Origin: Peteryoungia rhizophila
GTDB taxonomy: Bacteria > Pseudomonadota > Alphaproteobacteria > Rhizobiales > Rhizobiaceae
Length of the DNA: 64,000 bases
NCBI RefSeq assembly: GCF_004912145.1
Contig: NZ_STGT01000005.1
Span: forward strand, 372,001-436,000
Direction: 5' to 3'
In this document: in pieces, positions 28,402 to 39,060 of the stretch
Position numbering within the stretch: the stretch's first letter is position 1
Layout of the letters: each line of letters starts with the position of its first letter
Program-made: the position numbers and the translations under genes
The notes under the pieces: generated by a model
The model's input: only the letters and a program-made list of their open reading frames with translations
What the model was told of the DNA's origin: nothing
Database searches by the model: none

Positions 28402-29061
28402 TTAACGTACGCCAAAAATCGCAGATCCGACGCGCACGCTGGTCGCGCCGAAGCCGATGGCAGTCTCGAAATCACCCGACATGCCCATCGACAGCTTAGG
28501 GAGGCCATTCTCTTCTGCCAGTTTGGCAAGTAGGGCAAAATGGGGTCCCGGGTTCTCGTCGACAGGCGGGATACACATCAAACCCTCGACTTGCGTCGCC
28601 AGCTCGCCCCTGCAGAGCGCGACGAAGGGTCCTAGATCGTCAGGGGCGATGCCTGCTTTCTGGGGCTCGAGCCCTGTGTTGACCTGGATGTAAAATCGAA
28701 CCAGCCGCTCCTGTCGCTTTGCTTCTGCCGCGAGGGCACGGGCAATTTTTTCCCGGTCGACAGTCTCGATGACATCGAACAGAGCAACTGCATCTTCGGC
28801 CTTATTGGATTGGAGCGGACCGATGAGGTGCAGCTCGATATCCGGCACTTCCGTTTTCAAAGAAGGCCATTTGCCCTGTGCCTCTTGCACCCGGTTTTCT
28901 CCGAAAACCCGCTGGCCCGCATTGATGGTGGGCCGGATATGCTCTGCGTCGAAAGTCTTTGATACGGCAACCAGCGAGACAGAATCCGGCTCACGACCGG
29001 CTTCCAACGCTGCCTTTACGATCTTGTCCCGGACGTCTTGGAGCCGCTCTTCAACCGACAT
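28402..29061 (-). CDS. YggS-family pyridoxal phosphate homeostasis protein (PLPBP)
   Basis: PLP-binding protein of 219 residues with an alanine racemase-like TIM barrel but no known enzyme activity; it maintains B6 vitamer and amino/keto acid balance. The PLP lysine lies in LVAVSKTFDAEHIRP, followed by GENRVQEAQGKW and IGPLQSNK, all diagnostic. The C-terminal phosphate-binding region is LSMGMSGDFETAIGFGATSVRVGSAIFG. It is 110 bases upstream of prpE on the same strand and divergent from leuS. Confidence 0.93.
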   Translation of the reverse strand: MSVEERLQDVRDKIVKAALEAGREPDSVSLVAVSKTFDAEHIRPTINAGQRVFGENRVQEAQGKWPSLKTEVPDIELHLIGPLQSNKAEDAVALFDVIETVDREKIARALAAEAKRQERLVRFYIQVNTGLEPQKAGIAPDDLGPFVALCRGELATQVEGLMCIPPVDENPGPHFALLAKLAEENGLPKLSMGMSGDFETAIGFGATSVRVGSAIFGVR

Positions 29062-29084
29062 GTTTTACCCTCGTGATCATCTGC

Positions 29085-29104
29085 CTGATATCTGGCGTTA
29101 TCAG
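29085..29104. repeat. Inverted repeat in the yggS-leuS divergent region
   Basis: CTGATA-N8-TATCAG within the 193-base gap between divergent genes. It could be an operator, but six-base arms may arise by chance. CTTGAC at about 29188 resembles a rhizobial -35 box without a convincing -10 partner. Confidence 0.2.
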
Positions 29105-29254
29105 ATCTGTCTGCAAGGGGTTAGCCGCAGCATTCAGGCATGGCAAGGACCGGCGCCGAAAGCCCGCCCGAATGCCTCAAAAACTTGACGCTTGGCCGGT
29201 TTCATGATGAAGGTCGGCCCTCTCTTTTTGATGCTATTCCCGGAAATGCGACCC

Positions 29255-31876
29255 ATGGCTACCGAACGTTACAATCCGCGCGACGCCGAGCCCCGTTGGC
29301 AGGCGAAATGGTCCGAAGACAAGGTCTTCGAGACCGACAATGCTGATCCGCGCGAGAAATACTACGTCCTCGAGATGTTCCCCTATCCGTCGGGACGCAT
29401 CCACATGGGCCACGTCCGCAACTACGCAATGGGCGACGTCGTGGCGCGCTACAAGCGTGCCCGCGGCTATAATGTACTTCACCCGATGGGCTGGGACGCC
29501 TTCGGCATGCCGGCCGAAAATGCGGCGATGAAGAACAAGGTTCATCCCAAAGCCTGGACCTATGAAAACATCGCCACCATGCGTGGCCAGCTGAAGTCCA
29601 TGGGCCTGTCGCTCGACTGGTCGCGCGAATTCGCGACTTGCGATGTCGACTATTACCATCGTCAGCAGCACCTCTTCCTGGACTTTCTGGAAAAGGGCCT
29701 CGTCTACCGTAAGAATTCCAAGGTCAACTGGGACCCGGAAGACATGACCGTGCTCGCCAACGAGCAGGTCATTGACGGTCGGGGCTGGCGCTCGGCCGCG
29801 CTGGTCGAACAGCGCGAATTGACCCAGTGGTTCTTCAAGATCACCGATTTCAGCCAAGACCTGCTGGACTCGCTCGATGAGCTTGACCAGTGGCCGGAAA
29901 AGGTCCGGCTGATGCAGAAAAACTGGATTGGTCGTTCCGAGGGCATGTTGGTCCGTTGGGAAGTCGCATCCGGCAGCGAAGCCGGCGACGTGACCGTCTA
30001 CACGACCCGTCCTGACACCCTCTTCGGCGCCTCCTTCCTGGCGATCGCCGCTGATCATCCGATGGCGAAAGAAGCTGCAGCCCGTGACACAGCCGTTGAA
30101 GCTTTCTGTCAGGAATGCCGCAACGCAGGCACATCGCTGGCAGCGCTCGAAACCGCCGAGAAAAAGGGCGTCGATACCGGCATCCGCGTAAGGCACCCGC
30201 TGGACCCGAGCTGGGAACTGCCGGTTTATGTCGCCAACTTCGTCCTGATGGAATACGGCACGGGCGCGATCTTCGGCTGCCCTTCCGGCGACCAGCGCGA
30301 TCTGGATTTCGCCCGCAAATACGACCTGCCGGTCGTACCGGTCGTTATGCCCAAAGATAGCGATGCTGCGAGCTTCGCGATCGGTGAGACTGCCTTCACC
30401 GATGACGGCGTGATGATCAACTCGCGCTTCCTGGACGGGCTCTCGACCACCGAAGCCTTCGAAGAAGTGGCGAACCGCCTTTCATCGCAGCAACTGAACG
30501 GCGCCCCGCAAGGCGAACGCAAAGTCAACTTCCGCCTGCGTGACTGGGGTATTTCCCGCCAGCGCTACTGGGGTTGCCCGATTCCGGTCATCCACTGCGA
30601 TGATTGCGGTGTCGTTCCAGTTCCCAAGAAGGATCTGCCGGTAAAGCTGCCTGACGATGTGAGCTTCGACAAACCGGGCAATCCGCTAGACCGTCACGCC
30701 ACCTGGCGTCATGTCGCTTGCCCTTGTTGCGGCAAGGATGCTCGTCGCGAGACGGACACGATGGACACCTTCGTCGATTCCAGCTGGTATTTCGCCCGCT
30801 TTACGGCCCCTTGGGAAGACAACCCGACGGATCCGGCGGTTGCCAGCCATTGGCTGCCGGTGGACCAGTATATCGGTGGCATCGAGCATGCGATCCTGCA
30901 TCTGCTCTACTCCCGCTTCTTCACGCGCGCCATGCGCGAGACGGGGCATGTGGGGCTGAAGGAGCCTTTCAAGGGTCTGTTCACCCAGGGCATGGTCGTC
31001 CACGAAACCTACAGCATCGGAGAAGGACTTCAACGCGAGTGGGTGGCGCCGGCAGATCTGCGGATCGACGAAATCGACGGAGCGCGCCGTGCATACCTGC
31101 TGAAAAGCGGCCAGGAAGCGAAAATCGGCTCGATCGAGAAGATGTCGAAGTCGAAGAAGAATGTCGTCGATCCAGACGACATCATCGATTCTTATGGTGC
31201 CGACACCGCGCGCTTCTTCGTGCTCTCGGACTCGCCCCCGGACCGCGATGTGATTTGGTCAGAGTCGGGTGTCGAGGGCGCACACCGCTTCGTACAACGC
31301 GTCTGGCGTCTGGTTGCTGAAGCGGCGGAACGTCTCGCTTCGGTTCCGGCGAATCCGGCTAAGGAGGGCGACGGGCTCCCCGTCTCGCAGATAGCGCATA
31401 AGACGCTCAAGGCGGTTCAGGGAGATCTGGACAAGCTGGCCTTCAACAAGGCGATCGCGCGCATCTATGAACTGGTCAACGCGCTTGCCGCACCTCTAAC
31501 GAATGTTGCGGCAGGGCAGGGCAATGCCGCCTATGTCGCAGCGGTTCGCAATGCCGCCGAAATCCTCGTACAGCTTATCGCTCCCATGACCCCCCACCTG
31601 GCCGAAGAAGCCTGGGCCGTCCTTGGAAACGAGGGATTGGTAGCCCAAGCTCCATGGCCGCAGTTCGATGAAGCGCTGGTCGCCGAAAATGAAATTGTTC
31701 TGCCTGTGCAGATCAACGGCAAGAAGCGCGCCGAATTGACAATCGCGCGCGACGCAGACCAGAATGCAGTTCAAGAAGCCGTGCTGGCTCTGGACGCCGT
31801 CAAGGCCGTTCTCAATGGTCAGGCCCCGAAGAAGATCATCGTTGTCCCGCTAAGGATCGTGAATATTGTCCTGTGA
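29255..31876 (+). CDS. leuS: Leucyl-tRNA synthetase
   Basis: Class I synthetase charging tRNA-Leu, 873 residues. The HIGH-type motif is [10 protein letters not shown] (about residues 42-51) and the KMSKS loop is [15 protein letters not shown]. Between them lie the editing domain ([20 protein letters not shown]) and a CxxC pair region ([24 protein letters not shown]). The ATG at 29255 starts [16 protein letters not shown], the usual rhizobial N-terminus; earlier in-frame ATGs at 29204-29228 would add unusual residues. It heads a leuS-lptE-holA operon. Confidence 0.97.
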   Translation: MATERYNPRDAEPRWQAKWSEDKVFETDNADPREKYYVLEMFPYPSGRIHMGHVRNYAMGDVVARYKRARGYNVLHPMGWDAFGMPAENAAMKNKVHPKAWTYENIATMRGQLKSMGLSLDWSREFATCDVDYYHRQQHLFLDFLEKGLVYRKNSKVNWDPEDMTVLANEQVIDGRGWRSAALVEQRELTQWFFKITDFSQDLLDSLDELDQWPEKVRLMQKNWIGRSEGMLVRWEVASGSEAGDVTVYTTRPDTLFGASFLAIAADHPMAKEAAARDTAVEAFCQECRNAGTSLAALETAEKKGVDTGIRVRHPLDPSWELPVYVANFVLMEYGTGAIFGCPSGDQRDLDFARKYDLPVVPVVMPKDSDAASFAIGETAFTDDGVMINSRFLDGLSTTEAFEEVANRLSSQQLNGAPQGERKVNFRLRDWGISRQRYWGCPIPVIHCDDCGVVPVPKKDLPVKLPDDVSFDKPGNPLDRHATWRHVACPCCGKDARRETDTMDTFVDSSWYFARFTAPWEDNPTDPAVASHWLPVDQYIGGIEHAILHLLYSRFFTRAMRETGHVGLKEPFKGLFTQGMVVHETYSIGEGLQREWVAPADLRIDEIDGARRAYLLKSGQEAKIGSIEKMSKSKKNVVDPDDIIDSYGADTARFFVLSDSPPDRDVIWSESGVEGAHRFVQRVWRLVAEAAERLASVPANPAKEGDGLPVSQIAHKTLKAVQGDLDKLAFNKAIARIYELVNALAAPLTNVAAGQGNAAYVAAVRNAAEILVQLIAPMTPHLAEEAWAVLGNEGLVAQAPWPQFDEALVAENEIVLPVQINGKKRAELTIARDADQNAVQEAVLALDAVKAVLNGQAPKKIIVVPLRIVNIVL

Positions 31877-32381
31877 ACTCAAGCCATCCACAGTGCTTCG
31901 GCGCTCGCTTCTGATCGGTGCAGCTCTGCTCCTCGCAGGGTGCCAGGCGCGTCCTCTCTATCAGGACGCGAATGGTGAGACGCGAGGCGCCCTGGCGGCG
32001 ATAGCCTATTCCGAAGCCAGAAGCCGCGTCGGGCTCGAGACCCGCAACCGTCTGATCTTCCTCACCAGTGGCGGAGATGAAACCAAGACACCGGAATACC
32101 AAGTCGACTTGACAGTCGCGAGCTCGATTGCAGGTGTCCTCCTGGAGACGGGTGCGGATACGCCCAACGCAGGCCGTGCAGTTGCGACTGGAACCTACAC
32201 CCTGAAGCGTATCTCGGATGATACCGTTATAAGAACCGGACGACGTCAGACGGTAGCCCTGTTTGACTACCCACGTCAGGAGTTCGCCAAACTTCGTGCG
32301 AGGCGCGACGCGGAGACGCGCGCGGCTCGGGAACTTGCCGAACTCATTTATGCCGATCTCACCATGGCTCTCGGTCGCTGA
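31866..32381 (+). CDS. lptE: LPS-assembly lipoprotein LptE
   Basis: Outer-membrane lipoprotein that plugs LptD for lipopolysaccharide insertion. The N-terminus [21 protein letters not shown] contains a lipobox (LAGC). Length is up to 171 residues. The start is uncertain: the TTG at 31866 overlaps the leuS end by 11 bases and has AAGGA nine bases upstream, while GTG 31893 lacks a ribosome site. leuS-lptE-holA is the standard order in proteobacteria, which supports the call despite low sequence conservation in this family. Confidence 0.85.
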   Translation: MSCELKPSTVLRRSLLIGAALLLAGCQARPLYQDANGETRGALAAIAYSEARSRVGLETRNRLIFLTSGGDETKTPEYQVDLTVASSIAGVLLETGADTPNAGRAVATGTYTLKRISDDTVIRTGRRQTVALFDYPRQEFAKLRARRDAETRAARELAELIYADLTMALGR

Positions 32382-32389
32382 CTGCGGCC

Positions 32390-33436
32390 ATGGTTGAAAT
32401 CAAGTCTCACGAGTTCGAAGGTTTTCTACAGAAGTCGGTCCGGCATTATCGGCTCTTCGTCGTTTACGGTCCTGATCGCGGGCTCGTTGCCGAGCGCGGT
32501 GCCCAGATAGCAAGGTCCACGGGCGTCGACCTGACAGACGGGTTCGCAGTTATCAAGCTCGACGCGTCCGATATTCAGTCGGATCCGGGGAGGTTGCTTG
32601 ACGAAGTCAATGCTTTTGGTCTCTTCGGAGGGGAAAAGCTTATCTGGATCCGTGGTGCTGCCAACGAAAAGCAGCTTGTGGACGGGTTGGCGCACATCGC
32701 TTCGCATCCTCCTGAAGGTAGCTATGTCCTGATTGAAGCCGGTGACCTCAAGAAGGGCTCGGCACTTCGCAAAGTCGCCGAAGGTGAACGTAGCATTGCC
32801 TGTATCGCTTGCTACCAGGACGACGCGAGGGCACTCAACGGCCTGATCGATGCCGAACTGGCAGCGTCAAACATGCGGATCACACCTGCCGCAAGGCAAC
32901 TGTTGCTCGACTCGATCGGCGGAGATCGCATCGCGTCCCGCAACGAAGTTCAGAAGCTGATTCTTTACTGCCTGAAAGATGAGTTGATCGATGAAGCTCA
33001 CGTCATCGACATCGTAGGCGACGCAAGTGCGGTATCGACCGACGAAGTCGTGGATGCCGTTCTTTCCGGCGATCCCGATGGCTTCCTGCACGCCGTGCAG
33101 AAGGTCATCGCATCTAAAACTGCCGTCTTTCTCGTCCTTCAGGGAACGATGAAGCAATTGCAAACTCTGGAAACAATGCGGTTGGAGATGGAGGAGCGCC
33201 AACAGCAGGCCCCTCAGGTCATGCAGACTCTGGGACGCGGCATCCATTTCAAGCGAAAGCCGATCATGGAGAAAGCATTACGGAACTGGAACAGTTCTGA
33301 CCTTGCCCGCGAAACAGGCCGCTTGAATGCTGCTATCCTTCAAAGCCGCCAGAATTCATCCCTCGAAGACAATCTCGCGATTCAGACACTGTTGGCGACC
33401 ACCCTGCAGTCAGCGCGACGCAACCGACGCGCCTGA
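32390..33436 (+). CDS. holA: DNA polymerase III delta subunit
   Basis: Clamp-loader subunit that opens the beta clamp, 348 residues. The AAA+-like N-terminal domain lacks a real P-loop, as usual (RLFVVYGPDRGLVAERG), with NAFGLFGGEKLIWIRGA typical of HolA; the collar domain is C-terminal. It begins eight bases after lptE. Its stop codon abuts the convergent parB stop (TGATCA), leaving no space for a terminator. Confidence 0.92.
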   Translation: MVEIKSHEFEGFLQKSVRHYRLFVVYGPDRGLVAERGAQIARSTGVDLTDGFAVIKLDASDIQSDPGRLLDEVNAFGLFGGEKLIWIRGAANEKQLVDGLAHIASHPPEGSYVLIEAGDLKKGSALRKVAEGERSIACIACYQDDARALNGLIDAELAASNMRITPAARQLLLDSIGGDRIASRNEVQKLILYCLKDELIDEAHVIDIVGDASAVSTDEVVDAVLSGDPDGFLHAVQKVIASKTAVFLVLQGTMKQLQTLETMRLEMEERQQQAPQVMQTLGRGIHFKRKPIMEKALRNWNSSDLARETGRLNAAILQSRQNSSLEDNLAIQTLLATTLQSARRNRRA

Positions 33437-34318
33437 TCAGCGCGCCTCCAAGAGCCGGCAGATCTCTTCCAGCTGGTCGAGCGTCTTGTAATTGATCTTC
33501 AATTGTCCGCCACTACCCTTGTGGTTGATCGTGACGGAAAGGCCGAGTCGATCGGACAGGCTCCGCTCAAGCGCAATCGTATCCGAATCCTTCGGCTCCC
33601 TATTGTCGGCTGGCACAGGGTCCTGCTGTGCCTTGATGTGATTTTGCGCCAGCTTCTCCGCATCCCGAACGGAGAGGCCTTTCTGAGCAATCGTCTTGGC
33701 CAAAGTGACCGGATCGGACGTGGAAACCAGTGCTCGCGCATGCCCCGCAGACAGGCTGCCATCAGCCAGCATGTCGCGCACCGGATCAGGAAGCTTCAGC
33801 AATCTGAGGCTGTTGGCGACATGGCTTCGGCTCTTGCCGATGATCTCGCCGAGATCGTTCTGAGTATAGCCATGCTCGGCAATCAGCTGCTCGTAACCCA
33901 ATGCCTCTTCGAGGGGATTGAGGTCTGCGCGCTGGACATTTTCGACGATAGCCAGCTCGAGCGCTGTCCGATCGTCGACATCGCGAACGATGACAGGGAT
34001 ATCGACCAATCCGGCGAGCTGCGCGGCACGCCAGCGTCGTTCGCCAGCAATGATCTCATAGCGATCCGTACTGACGGTGCGGACGACGACTGGCTGAACA
34101 ATCCCGTGCTGGCGAATGGAGCCCGCCAGATCCTGCAATTCGGCTTCATCAAAGTACCGACGCGGGTTCTTCGGACTGCGGGCGACGAATTCGATGGGAA
34201 TCGTGCGATCCGGATTAACGGCCGGACGAGGTTCACCAACCGGAACAGGCTGATCCATTTCGCCGATCAGCGCCGCAAGACCACGGCCGAGCCGCCGCTT
34301 CGATACGTCTTCGCTCAT
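33437..34318 (-). CDS. parB: Chromosome partitioning protein ParB
   Basis: CTP-dependent DNA clamp that loads at parS and spreads to form the segregation complex, 293 residues. Motifs: RRLGRGLAALIG at the N-terminus (ParA-contacting), GERRWRAA (about 92-99, CTP-binding), ENVQR (about 126-130), and a helix-turn-helix around YTQNDLGEIIGKSRSHVANSLRLL. The ATG at 34318 has AGGG seven bases upstream; a GTG two codons earlier is too close to it. It is the last gene of the minus-strand run and lies 21 bases after parA. Confidence 0.97.
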   Translation of the reverse strand: MSEDVSKRRLGRGLAALIGEMDQPVPVGEPRPAVNPDRTIPIEFVARSPKNPRRYFDEAELQDLAGSIRQHGIVQPVVVRTVSTDRYEIIAGERRWRAAQLAGLVDIPVIVRDVDDRTALELAIVENVQRADLNPLEEALGYEQLIAEHGYTQNDLGEIIGKSRSHVANSLRLLKLPDPVRDMLADGSLSAGHARALVSTSDPVTLAKTIAQKGLSVRDAEKLAQNHIKAQQDPVPADNREPKDSDTIALERSLSDRLGLSVTINHKGSGGQLKINYKTLDQLEEICRLLEAR

Positions 34319-34339
34319 ACTCACACCCTTATACGAAGA

Positions 34340-35134
34340 TTAGGCCGCTTTTCTCTGCCGCTCACGCTGAATGACTTCTGAAGCGAGCTGCAGATAGGCC
34401 TGACTGCCGGCGCATTTGAGATCGTAAAGGATAGCCGGCTTACCATACGACGGCGCTTCAGAGACGCGCACATTGCGAGGGATTAGTGTCGCATAGACCT
34501 TCTCACCCAGATGTTCGCGAACGTCGCTGACGACTTGCTGTGCCAGATTGTTGCGGGAATCGAACATTGTCAAAACAATGCCCTGGATATCGAGCGTCGG
34601 ATTTACAGTCTGACGAACCTGGTTGATCGTATCGAGCAACTGGCTGAGACCTTCCAGAGCGAAGAATTCGCATTGCAATGGGACAAGCACGGAATGCGCC
34701 GCCGCCATGGCATTCATCGTCAGCAGGTTGAACGACGGAGGACAATCCAGGAGGACATAGCTGTAGCTACGCGCATCATCCAGATTGAGAGCCTTTTTGA
34801 GCCGGAAGACGCGGTCCGGTTGCTGTGAAATCTCCATCTCGAAACCAAGGAGATCCATGGTTGAGGGAACGATCGAGAGGTTTGGCACAGCAGTTTCGAG
34901 CACAGCCTCTGATACGGAATGGGTACCGATCAGCACATCATAGGACGAGAGACGGCGCGCGCGCCGGTCTATACCGAGACCAGTACTGGCATTACCCTGA
35001 GGATCGAGGTCGACAATCAGAACGCGCTCGCCGATGGCCGCGAGCGCGGTTGCCAAATTGATGGCTGTCGTCGTCTTGCCCACACCGCCCTTTTGATTGG
35101 CAATGGTAATGATGCGGTTCTTTTCGAGACTCAT
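34340..35134 (-). CDS. parA: Chromosome partitioning ATPase ParA
   Basis: Walker-type ATPase that moves ParB-parS complexes over the nucleoid, 264 residues. The deviant Walker A NQKGGVGKTTTAINLA (lysine pair at about 15 and 20), Walker A' LIVDLDPQGNASTGLG and YVLLDCPPSFNLLTMNA are intact. It follows rsmG by 15 bases. Confidence 0.97.
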   Translation of the reverse strand: MSLEKNRIITIANQKGGVGKTTTAINLATALAAIGERVLIVDLDPQGNASTGLGIDRRARRLSSYDVLIGTHSVSEAVLETAVPNLSIVPSTMDLLGFEMEISQQPDRVFRLKKALNLDDARSYSYVLLDCPPSFNLLTMNAMAAAHSVLVPLQCEFFALEGLSQLLDTINQVRQTVNPTLDIQGIVLTMFDSRNNLAQQVVSDVREHLGEKVYATLIPRNVRVSEAPSYGKPAILYDLKCAGSQAYLQLASEVIQRERQRKAA

Positions 35135-35149
35135 TTGGCACCCGAAGCG

Positions 35150-35782
35150 TTAGACCCTGCGCGTGAGCGAGGCTATTTCCAAGATTACGGAGTCCGTCTC
35201 GACCACGCTCTGATGTTCTACCAGATCGAAGTCCCAGCGACCACGCGCTTTATCGACCTCGGATCGATAATCCCGTCCTTTATGGAAGATCAGCTTCACG
35301 TCGGGATTTTGTGTTGTCCATGGGATGACGTAGTCGAAGAGCAGATCTAGTTCGGCTAGTGCACGAGCAGATATGAAATCCGGGGCCGGGAGCTTTCCAG
35401 CGGCATCCTCGATTCGCACTGGGTGAACGGCACCGCGGCCGCCAGTCTCGGCGAGGGCCATCCTGAGGAAGCTGCACTTCTTCTGATTACTCTCGACAAG
35501 ATCGATCCAACCTTCCTGGGCCTCCGCCAGAAGAATTGCAGTGACGATCCCAGGGAAGCCGCCTCCACTTCCAAGGTCGATCCAGCGACCTGAAAGCTCA
35601 AGAACGTTACGGAGTTGCAACGAGTCGAGTATGTGGCGCGTCCACAGCTGCTCAACTGTCGATGGAGCAATGAGATTGATGCTTTTCGACCACTTGAGGA
35701 AAAGCTTGGCAAAGCTCTCGAGCCGCTCCTGCGTTTCACGTGAAACAGTGAGGTCAAATTCAGCGCCAGGGATTTTCTGCAT
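35150..35782 (-). CDS. rsmG: 16S rRNA (guanine-527-N7)-methyltransferase RsmG
   Basis: SAM-dependent methyltransferase (formerly GidB), 210 residues. The SAM loop [21 protein letters not shown] lies around 67-87, and [16 protein letters not shown] and HILDSLQL are family hallmarks. Its ATG follows the mnmG stop with no spacer (TGAATG). Codons 12-17 (encoding TVSRET) coincide with a parS site, so this part of the gene carries two signals. Confidence 0.95.
   Translation of the reverse strand: MQKIPGAEFDLTVSRETQERLESFAKLFLKWSKSINLIAPSTVEQLWTRHILDSLQLRNVLELSGRWIDLGSGGGFPGIVTAILLAEAQEGWIDLVESNQKKCSFLRMALAETGGRGAVHPVRIEDAAGKLPAPDFISARALAELDLLFDYVIPWTTQNPDVKLIFHKGRDYRSEVDKARGRWDFDLVEHQSVVETDSVILEIASLTRRV
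35733..35748. promoter_or_regulatory. parS: parS site inside rsmG
   Basis: CGTTTCACGTGAAACA matches the ParB-binding consensus TGTTTCACGTGAAACA at 15 of 16 positions, with the inner 14 bases (GTTTCACGTGAAAC) a perfect palindrome. It lies 1.4 kb from parB and 6.4 kb left of the origin gap. ParB and ParA are encoded alongside. Confidence 0.93.
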
Positions 35783-37654
35783 TCACGAAGCCAAGCCAAT
35801 TGGAGGAATCTTGCGAAGGTGCGCAATCAACAGCGCAACAGCAGCGGGAGTCATACCTTCAAGCCGCGACGCCTGAGCAACATTCAAAGGCCGCAGCGCC
35901 GTGAGCTTGGACTTCAGCTCGTTCGATAGACCCGAAAGGGAATCATAGTCGAAATCTCCCGGAATTTGTCTATCTTCCTCCGACTTTACGCTGATGACGT
36001 CCGCGTTCTGTCGCTCCAGGTAAACATGGTAGAGACAATCGATTGCAACGAGATCCGCAATCTTCCTGTCCTTGGAAGCAAGGTCCGGCCAGATCCGAAC
36101 AACATCATCCCAAGATCGGTCGGGATAGGACAGTACTTCTCGGGCCGATCTGCGCCGGCCGTCCTGGTTGACCGATACTCCTGCCAGTGCCATCGCCGCC
36201 GAGGACGCAATCAAAGTTTCAAGAGTGTCAAAGAGCCCTTGACGTTGCACCTCATAGGTCTTGAACTTCTTGGCCCTCACAGGACCTACGCAGCCCAACT
36301 CGATCCCAAGCGGTGACAATCGCATATCGGCGTTATCAGCTCTCAACGAAAGACGGTACTCCGCACGAGACGTGAACATCCGATAAGGCTCAGCAACACC
36401 ACGCGAAGTGAGATCATCGACCATGACACCGATATAGGAATTCGTGCGACTGAAAGAAATCATCCCTTTCCCGGCAGCATGCCGGGCAGCATTGAGACCA
36501 GCGAGTAGTCCCTGCGCGCCGGCCTCTTCATATCCCGTTGTCCCATTGATCTGGCCCGCGAGAAAGAGACCTCGGGCGCACTTTACCGAAAGCGACAGAT
36601 CGAGCTGCTGCGGATCGACATAATCATATTCGATGGCGTAGCCAGGTTGAAGAATCCGAACATTCTCAAGTCCTGGAATTGACCGAATAAACGCGTCTTG
36701 AACCTCTTCAGGTAGAGAGGTCGATATCCCATTTGGATAGACAGTATCGTCGTCAAGTCCTTCAGGCTCAAGGAAAATTTGGTGCCCGTCCCGATCACCG
36801 AACCGATTGATCTTGTCTTCGATCGACGGGCAGTAGCGCGGCCCAACACCCTCAATTTGACCAGAATACATCGCCGACCGATGAATATTATCTCGAATGA
36901 TGCGATGGGTCTCCGATATGGTTCGGGTAATGCCACAAGCAATCTGTCGGGTCGAAATCGATTCTGTCATGAAGGAAAATGGGATGGGATCAGGATCGGC
37001 TTCCTGCATCTCCAACATTTCCCACCTGATCGTCTTCCCATCCAGGCGCGCCGGGGTACCCGTCTTCAAGCGCCCCAGTCTCAAGCCAAGAGCGACAAGA
37101 TCACCACTCAACCCCAGGGCCGGCGGCTCACCGGCACGGCCTGCGGGGATCTTGCGGTCTCCGATATGGATCAACCCATTCAGGAAGGTCCCGCTCGTCA
37201 GGACGACCGCACCGGAAGAAAGCGATCGCCCATCGTCCAGAATAACTCCATTTATTTCGGAAGAGTCACGAATGAACCTGGTTACGCCAGCCTCGATAAT
37301 CTCGAGATTCTGATAGTCCGACAGGAGTCTTTGCACGGCCTCTTTATAAAGCTTGCGATCTGCCTGCGTGCGGGGGCCCCACACGGCAGGGCCCTTCTTT
37401 CGGTTCAGCATACGGAACTGAATCCCACCGAGGTCGGCCGCACGGCCCATTATGCCATCAAGGGCATCGATTTCACGGACAAGATGGCCCTTTCCAAGCC
37501 CGCCAATCGCCGGATTGCAGGACATGACGCCGATCGTATCGGCCCGGTGGGTCACAAGCGCTGTCATAGCGCCCATACGCGCAGCGGCGGCGGCAGCCTC
37601 TGTCCCTGCGTGCCCACCACCGACGACGATGACGTCGAATGCTTGATCAGACAT
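35783..37654 (-). CDS. mnmG: tRNA uridine-5-carboxymethylaminomethyl modification enzyme MnmG
   Basis: FAD enzyme (GidA) that works with MnmE to modify the wobble U34 of tRNAs, 623 residues. The dinucleotide fold is [21 protein letters not shown] (about 8-28); [22 protein letters not shown] and [12 protein letters not shown] are diagnostic. The C-terminal helical domain carries YIGVMVDDL and FTSRAEYRL upstream of it. The start at 37654 (MSDQAFDV) is preferred to one ten codons earlier, which lies in the parS sequence. Confidence 0.96.
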   Translation of the reverse strand: MSDQAFDVIVVGGGHAGTEAAAAAARMGAMTALVTHRADTIGVMSCNPAIGGLGKGHLVREIDALDGIMGRAADLGGIQFRMLNRKKGPAVWGPRTQADRKLYKEAVQRLLSDYQNLEIIEAGVTRFIRDSSEINGVILDDGRSLSSGAVVLTSGTFLNGLIHIGDRKIPAGRAGEPPALGLSGDLVALGLRLGRLKTGTPARLDGKTIRWEMLEMQEADPDPIPFSFMTESISTRQIACGITRTISETHRIIRDNIHRSAMYSGQIEGVGPRYCPSIEDKINRFGDRDGHQIFLEPEGLDDDTVYPNGISTSLPEEVQDAFIRSIPGLENVRILQPGYAIEYDYVDPQQLDLSLSVKCARGLFLAGQINGTTGYEEAGAQGLLAGLNAARHAAGKGMISFSRTNSYIGVMVDDLTSRGVAEPYRMFTSRAEYRLSLRADNADMRLSPLGIELGCVGPVRAKKFKTYEVQRQGLFDTLETLIASSAAMALAGVSVNQDGRRRSAREVLSYPDRSWDDVVRIWPDLASKDRKIADLVAIDCLYHVYLERQNADVISVKSEEDRQIPGDFDYDSLSGLSNELKSKLTALRPLNVAQASRLEGMTPAAVALLIAHLRKIPPIGLAS

Positions 37655-37667
37655 GTTCTGATAGACC

Positions 37668-37683
37668 TGTTTCACGTGAATCA
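37668..37683. promoter_or_regulatory. parS: parS-like site between mnmE and mnmG
   Basis: TGTTTCACGTGAATCA matches the consensus at 15 of 16 positions. It covers the mnmE stop codon and the mnmG leader. Confidence 0.85.
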
Positions 37684-39009
37684 CTTGCCGACGCAGAATT
37701 CAGAAAAGATTTTACCCAGAAGCGTTTCGGTATCGATTCGACCCGTCACCCGCGCAAGTTCACTGGATGCGAGCCGTAAATCCTCGGCGCGAAGCTCCAA
37801 AGGCTTCATCCGCTCAGTTAATGCGTCGTTCAAGTAAGACGACGCTGCCTGGAGGCGTTCTGCATGCCTCAAGCGGCTCGGAATTGCAAGGCTTCCCAAG
37901 TTCGTGCTGCGCTTGACCGCATCGACAAGATGATGGCGCAGCGTTCCTAATCCATGACCGGTAACCGAGGAAACGCCGAATGAGAACGGCACCGAATCAG
38001 TTTGTTCTCGCAGCTCTGCCAAGTCCAGTTTCGTCCCGATCCGCACGGCACCAGGAACAACCTCCTGCGTATCAGCCTTTCCATCCGACAGATCGACCAA
38101 CTGGAGGACCAGATCGGCTTGGTTGATCGTACGATACGCCCGCTTGATGCCCTCCTGCTCCACTGGGTCTTCAGTGTCCCGGAGCCCCGCAGTGTCGAAA
38201 ATTTCAACTTTGTAGCCTTCAATGTCGAGCTCGCATCGAACGATGTCACGCGTAGTGCCTGCAATCGGTGTCACAATGGCCACATCCCTCTGCGCCAGTG
38301 CGTTCATGAGGCTCGATTTGCCGGCATTAGGTGGGCCGGCCAGAGCAACCTTGAACCCATCTCGAATGATCTCACCGGCCTTCAGATTGGCGATAGCTTC
38401 GTCGATTTGGCTCTTGAGAACTGCAACATCCTTCCAGATCACCTCAGACACGGAACCGGGTATGTCACCTTCGTCGCTAAAGTCGAGTTCGGCCTCAAGC
38501 ATCGAACGGGCGAAGATCAGCTTCTCTCTCCATTCATCGTAGACCGCCGAGAGCTTTCCATTGGCCTGTTCACTTGCCAGCCGGCGCTGCATTTCCGTCT
38601 CAGCCGCCAGAAGGTCCGCCAATCCCTCCACCTCAACGAGGTCCATTTTTCCATTCTCGAATGCTCGGCGCGAGAATTCACCGGCCTCCGCAAGTCTGCT
38701 ACCAGGGAATCCGGCTAAAGATCGAAGAACGGCTGTCACGACAGCCCTGCCTCCATGGAGATGAAGCTCGGCGCAATCTTCCCCCGTGAACGAGGATGGT
38801 CCCGGAAATATGAGGACAAGCCCGCGATCCAGAAATTCGCCGTCCCGCGTTCGTACGCTGCGTAGGGCAGCATAGCGTGCAGTCGGAATCTCACCGATTA
38901 GAGCTTGGACGATAGGGAATGAAGCCGGCCCGCTGATCCTGATGACAGCAACGCCGGCTGGAAGAGCTCCGGAGGCCAGAGCGAAGATGGTTTCAGTTTG
39001 AGTGCTCAT
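37681..39009 (-). CDS. mnmE: tRNA modification GTPase MnmE
   Basis: GTPase partner of MnmG, 442 residues. The N-terminal folate-binding domain includes [15 protein letters not shown]; the G domain carries G1 [10 protein letters not shown]2 around IAGTTRD, G3 DTAGLRDT and a weak G4 (TKLD). The protein ends FCVGK, the C-[LIV]-GK motif needed for modification. It lies between rho and mnmG on the same strand. Confidence 0.96.
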   Translation of the reverse strand: MSTQTETIFALASGALPAGVAVIRISGPASFPIVQALIGEIPTARYAALRSVRTRDGEFLDRGLVLIFPGPSSFTGEDCAELHLHGGRAVVTAVLRSLAGFPGSRLAEAGEFSRRAFENGKMDLVEVEGLADLLAAETEMQRRLASEQANGKLSAVYDEWREKLIFARSMLEAELDFSDEGDIPGSVSEVIWKDVAVLKSQIDEAIANLKAGEIIRDGFKVALAGPPNAGKSSLMNALAQRDVAIVTPIAGTTRDIVRCELDIEGYKVEIFDTAGLRDTEDPVEQEGIKRAYRTINQADLVLQLVDLSDGKADTQEVVPGAVRIGTKLDLAELREQTDSVPFSFGVSSVTGHGLGTLRHHLVDAVKRSTNLGSLAIPSRLRHAERLQAASSYLNDALTERMKPLELRAEDLRLASSELARVTGRIDTETLLGKIFSEFCVGK

Positions 39010-39060
39010 GCGATCACTCCACAGCCGCCACCGTGTCCGGGAGAAGCAATCTCCCGATGG

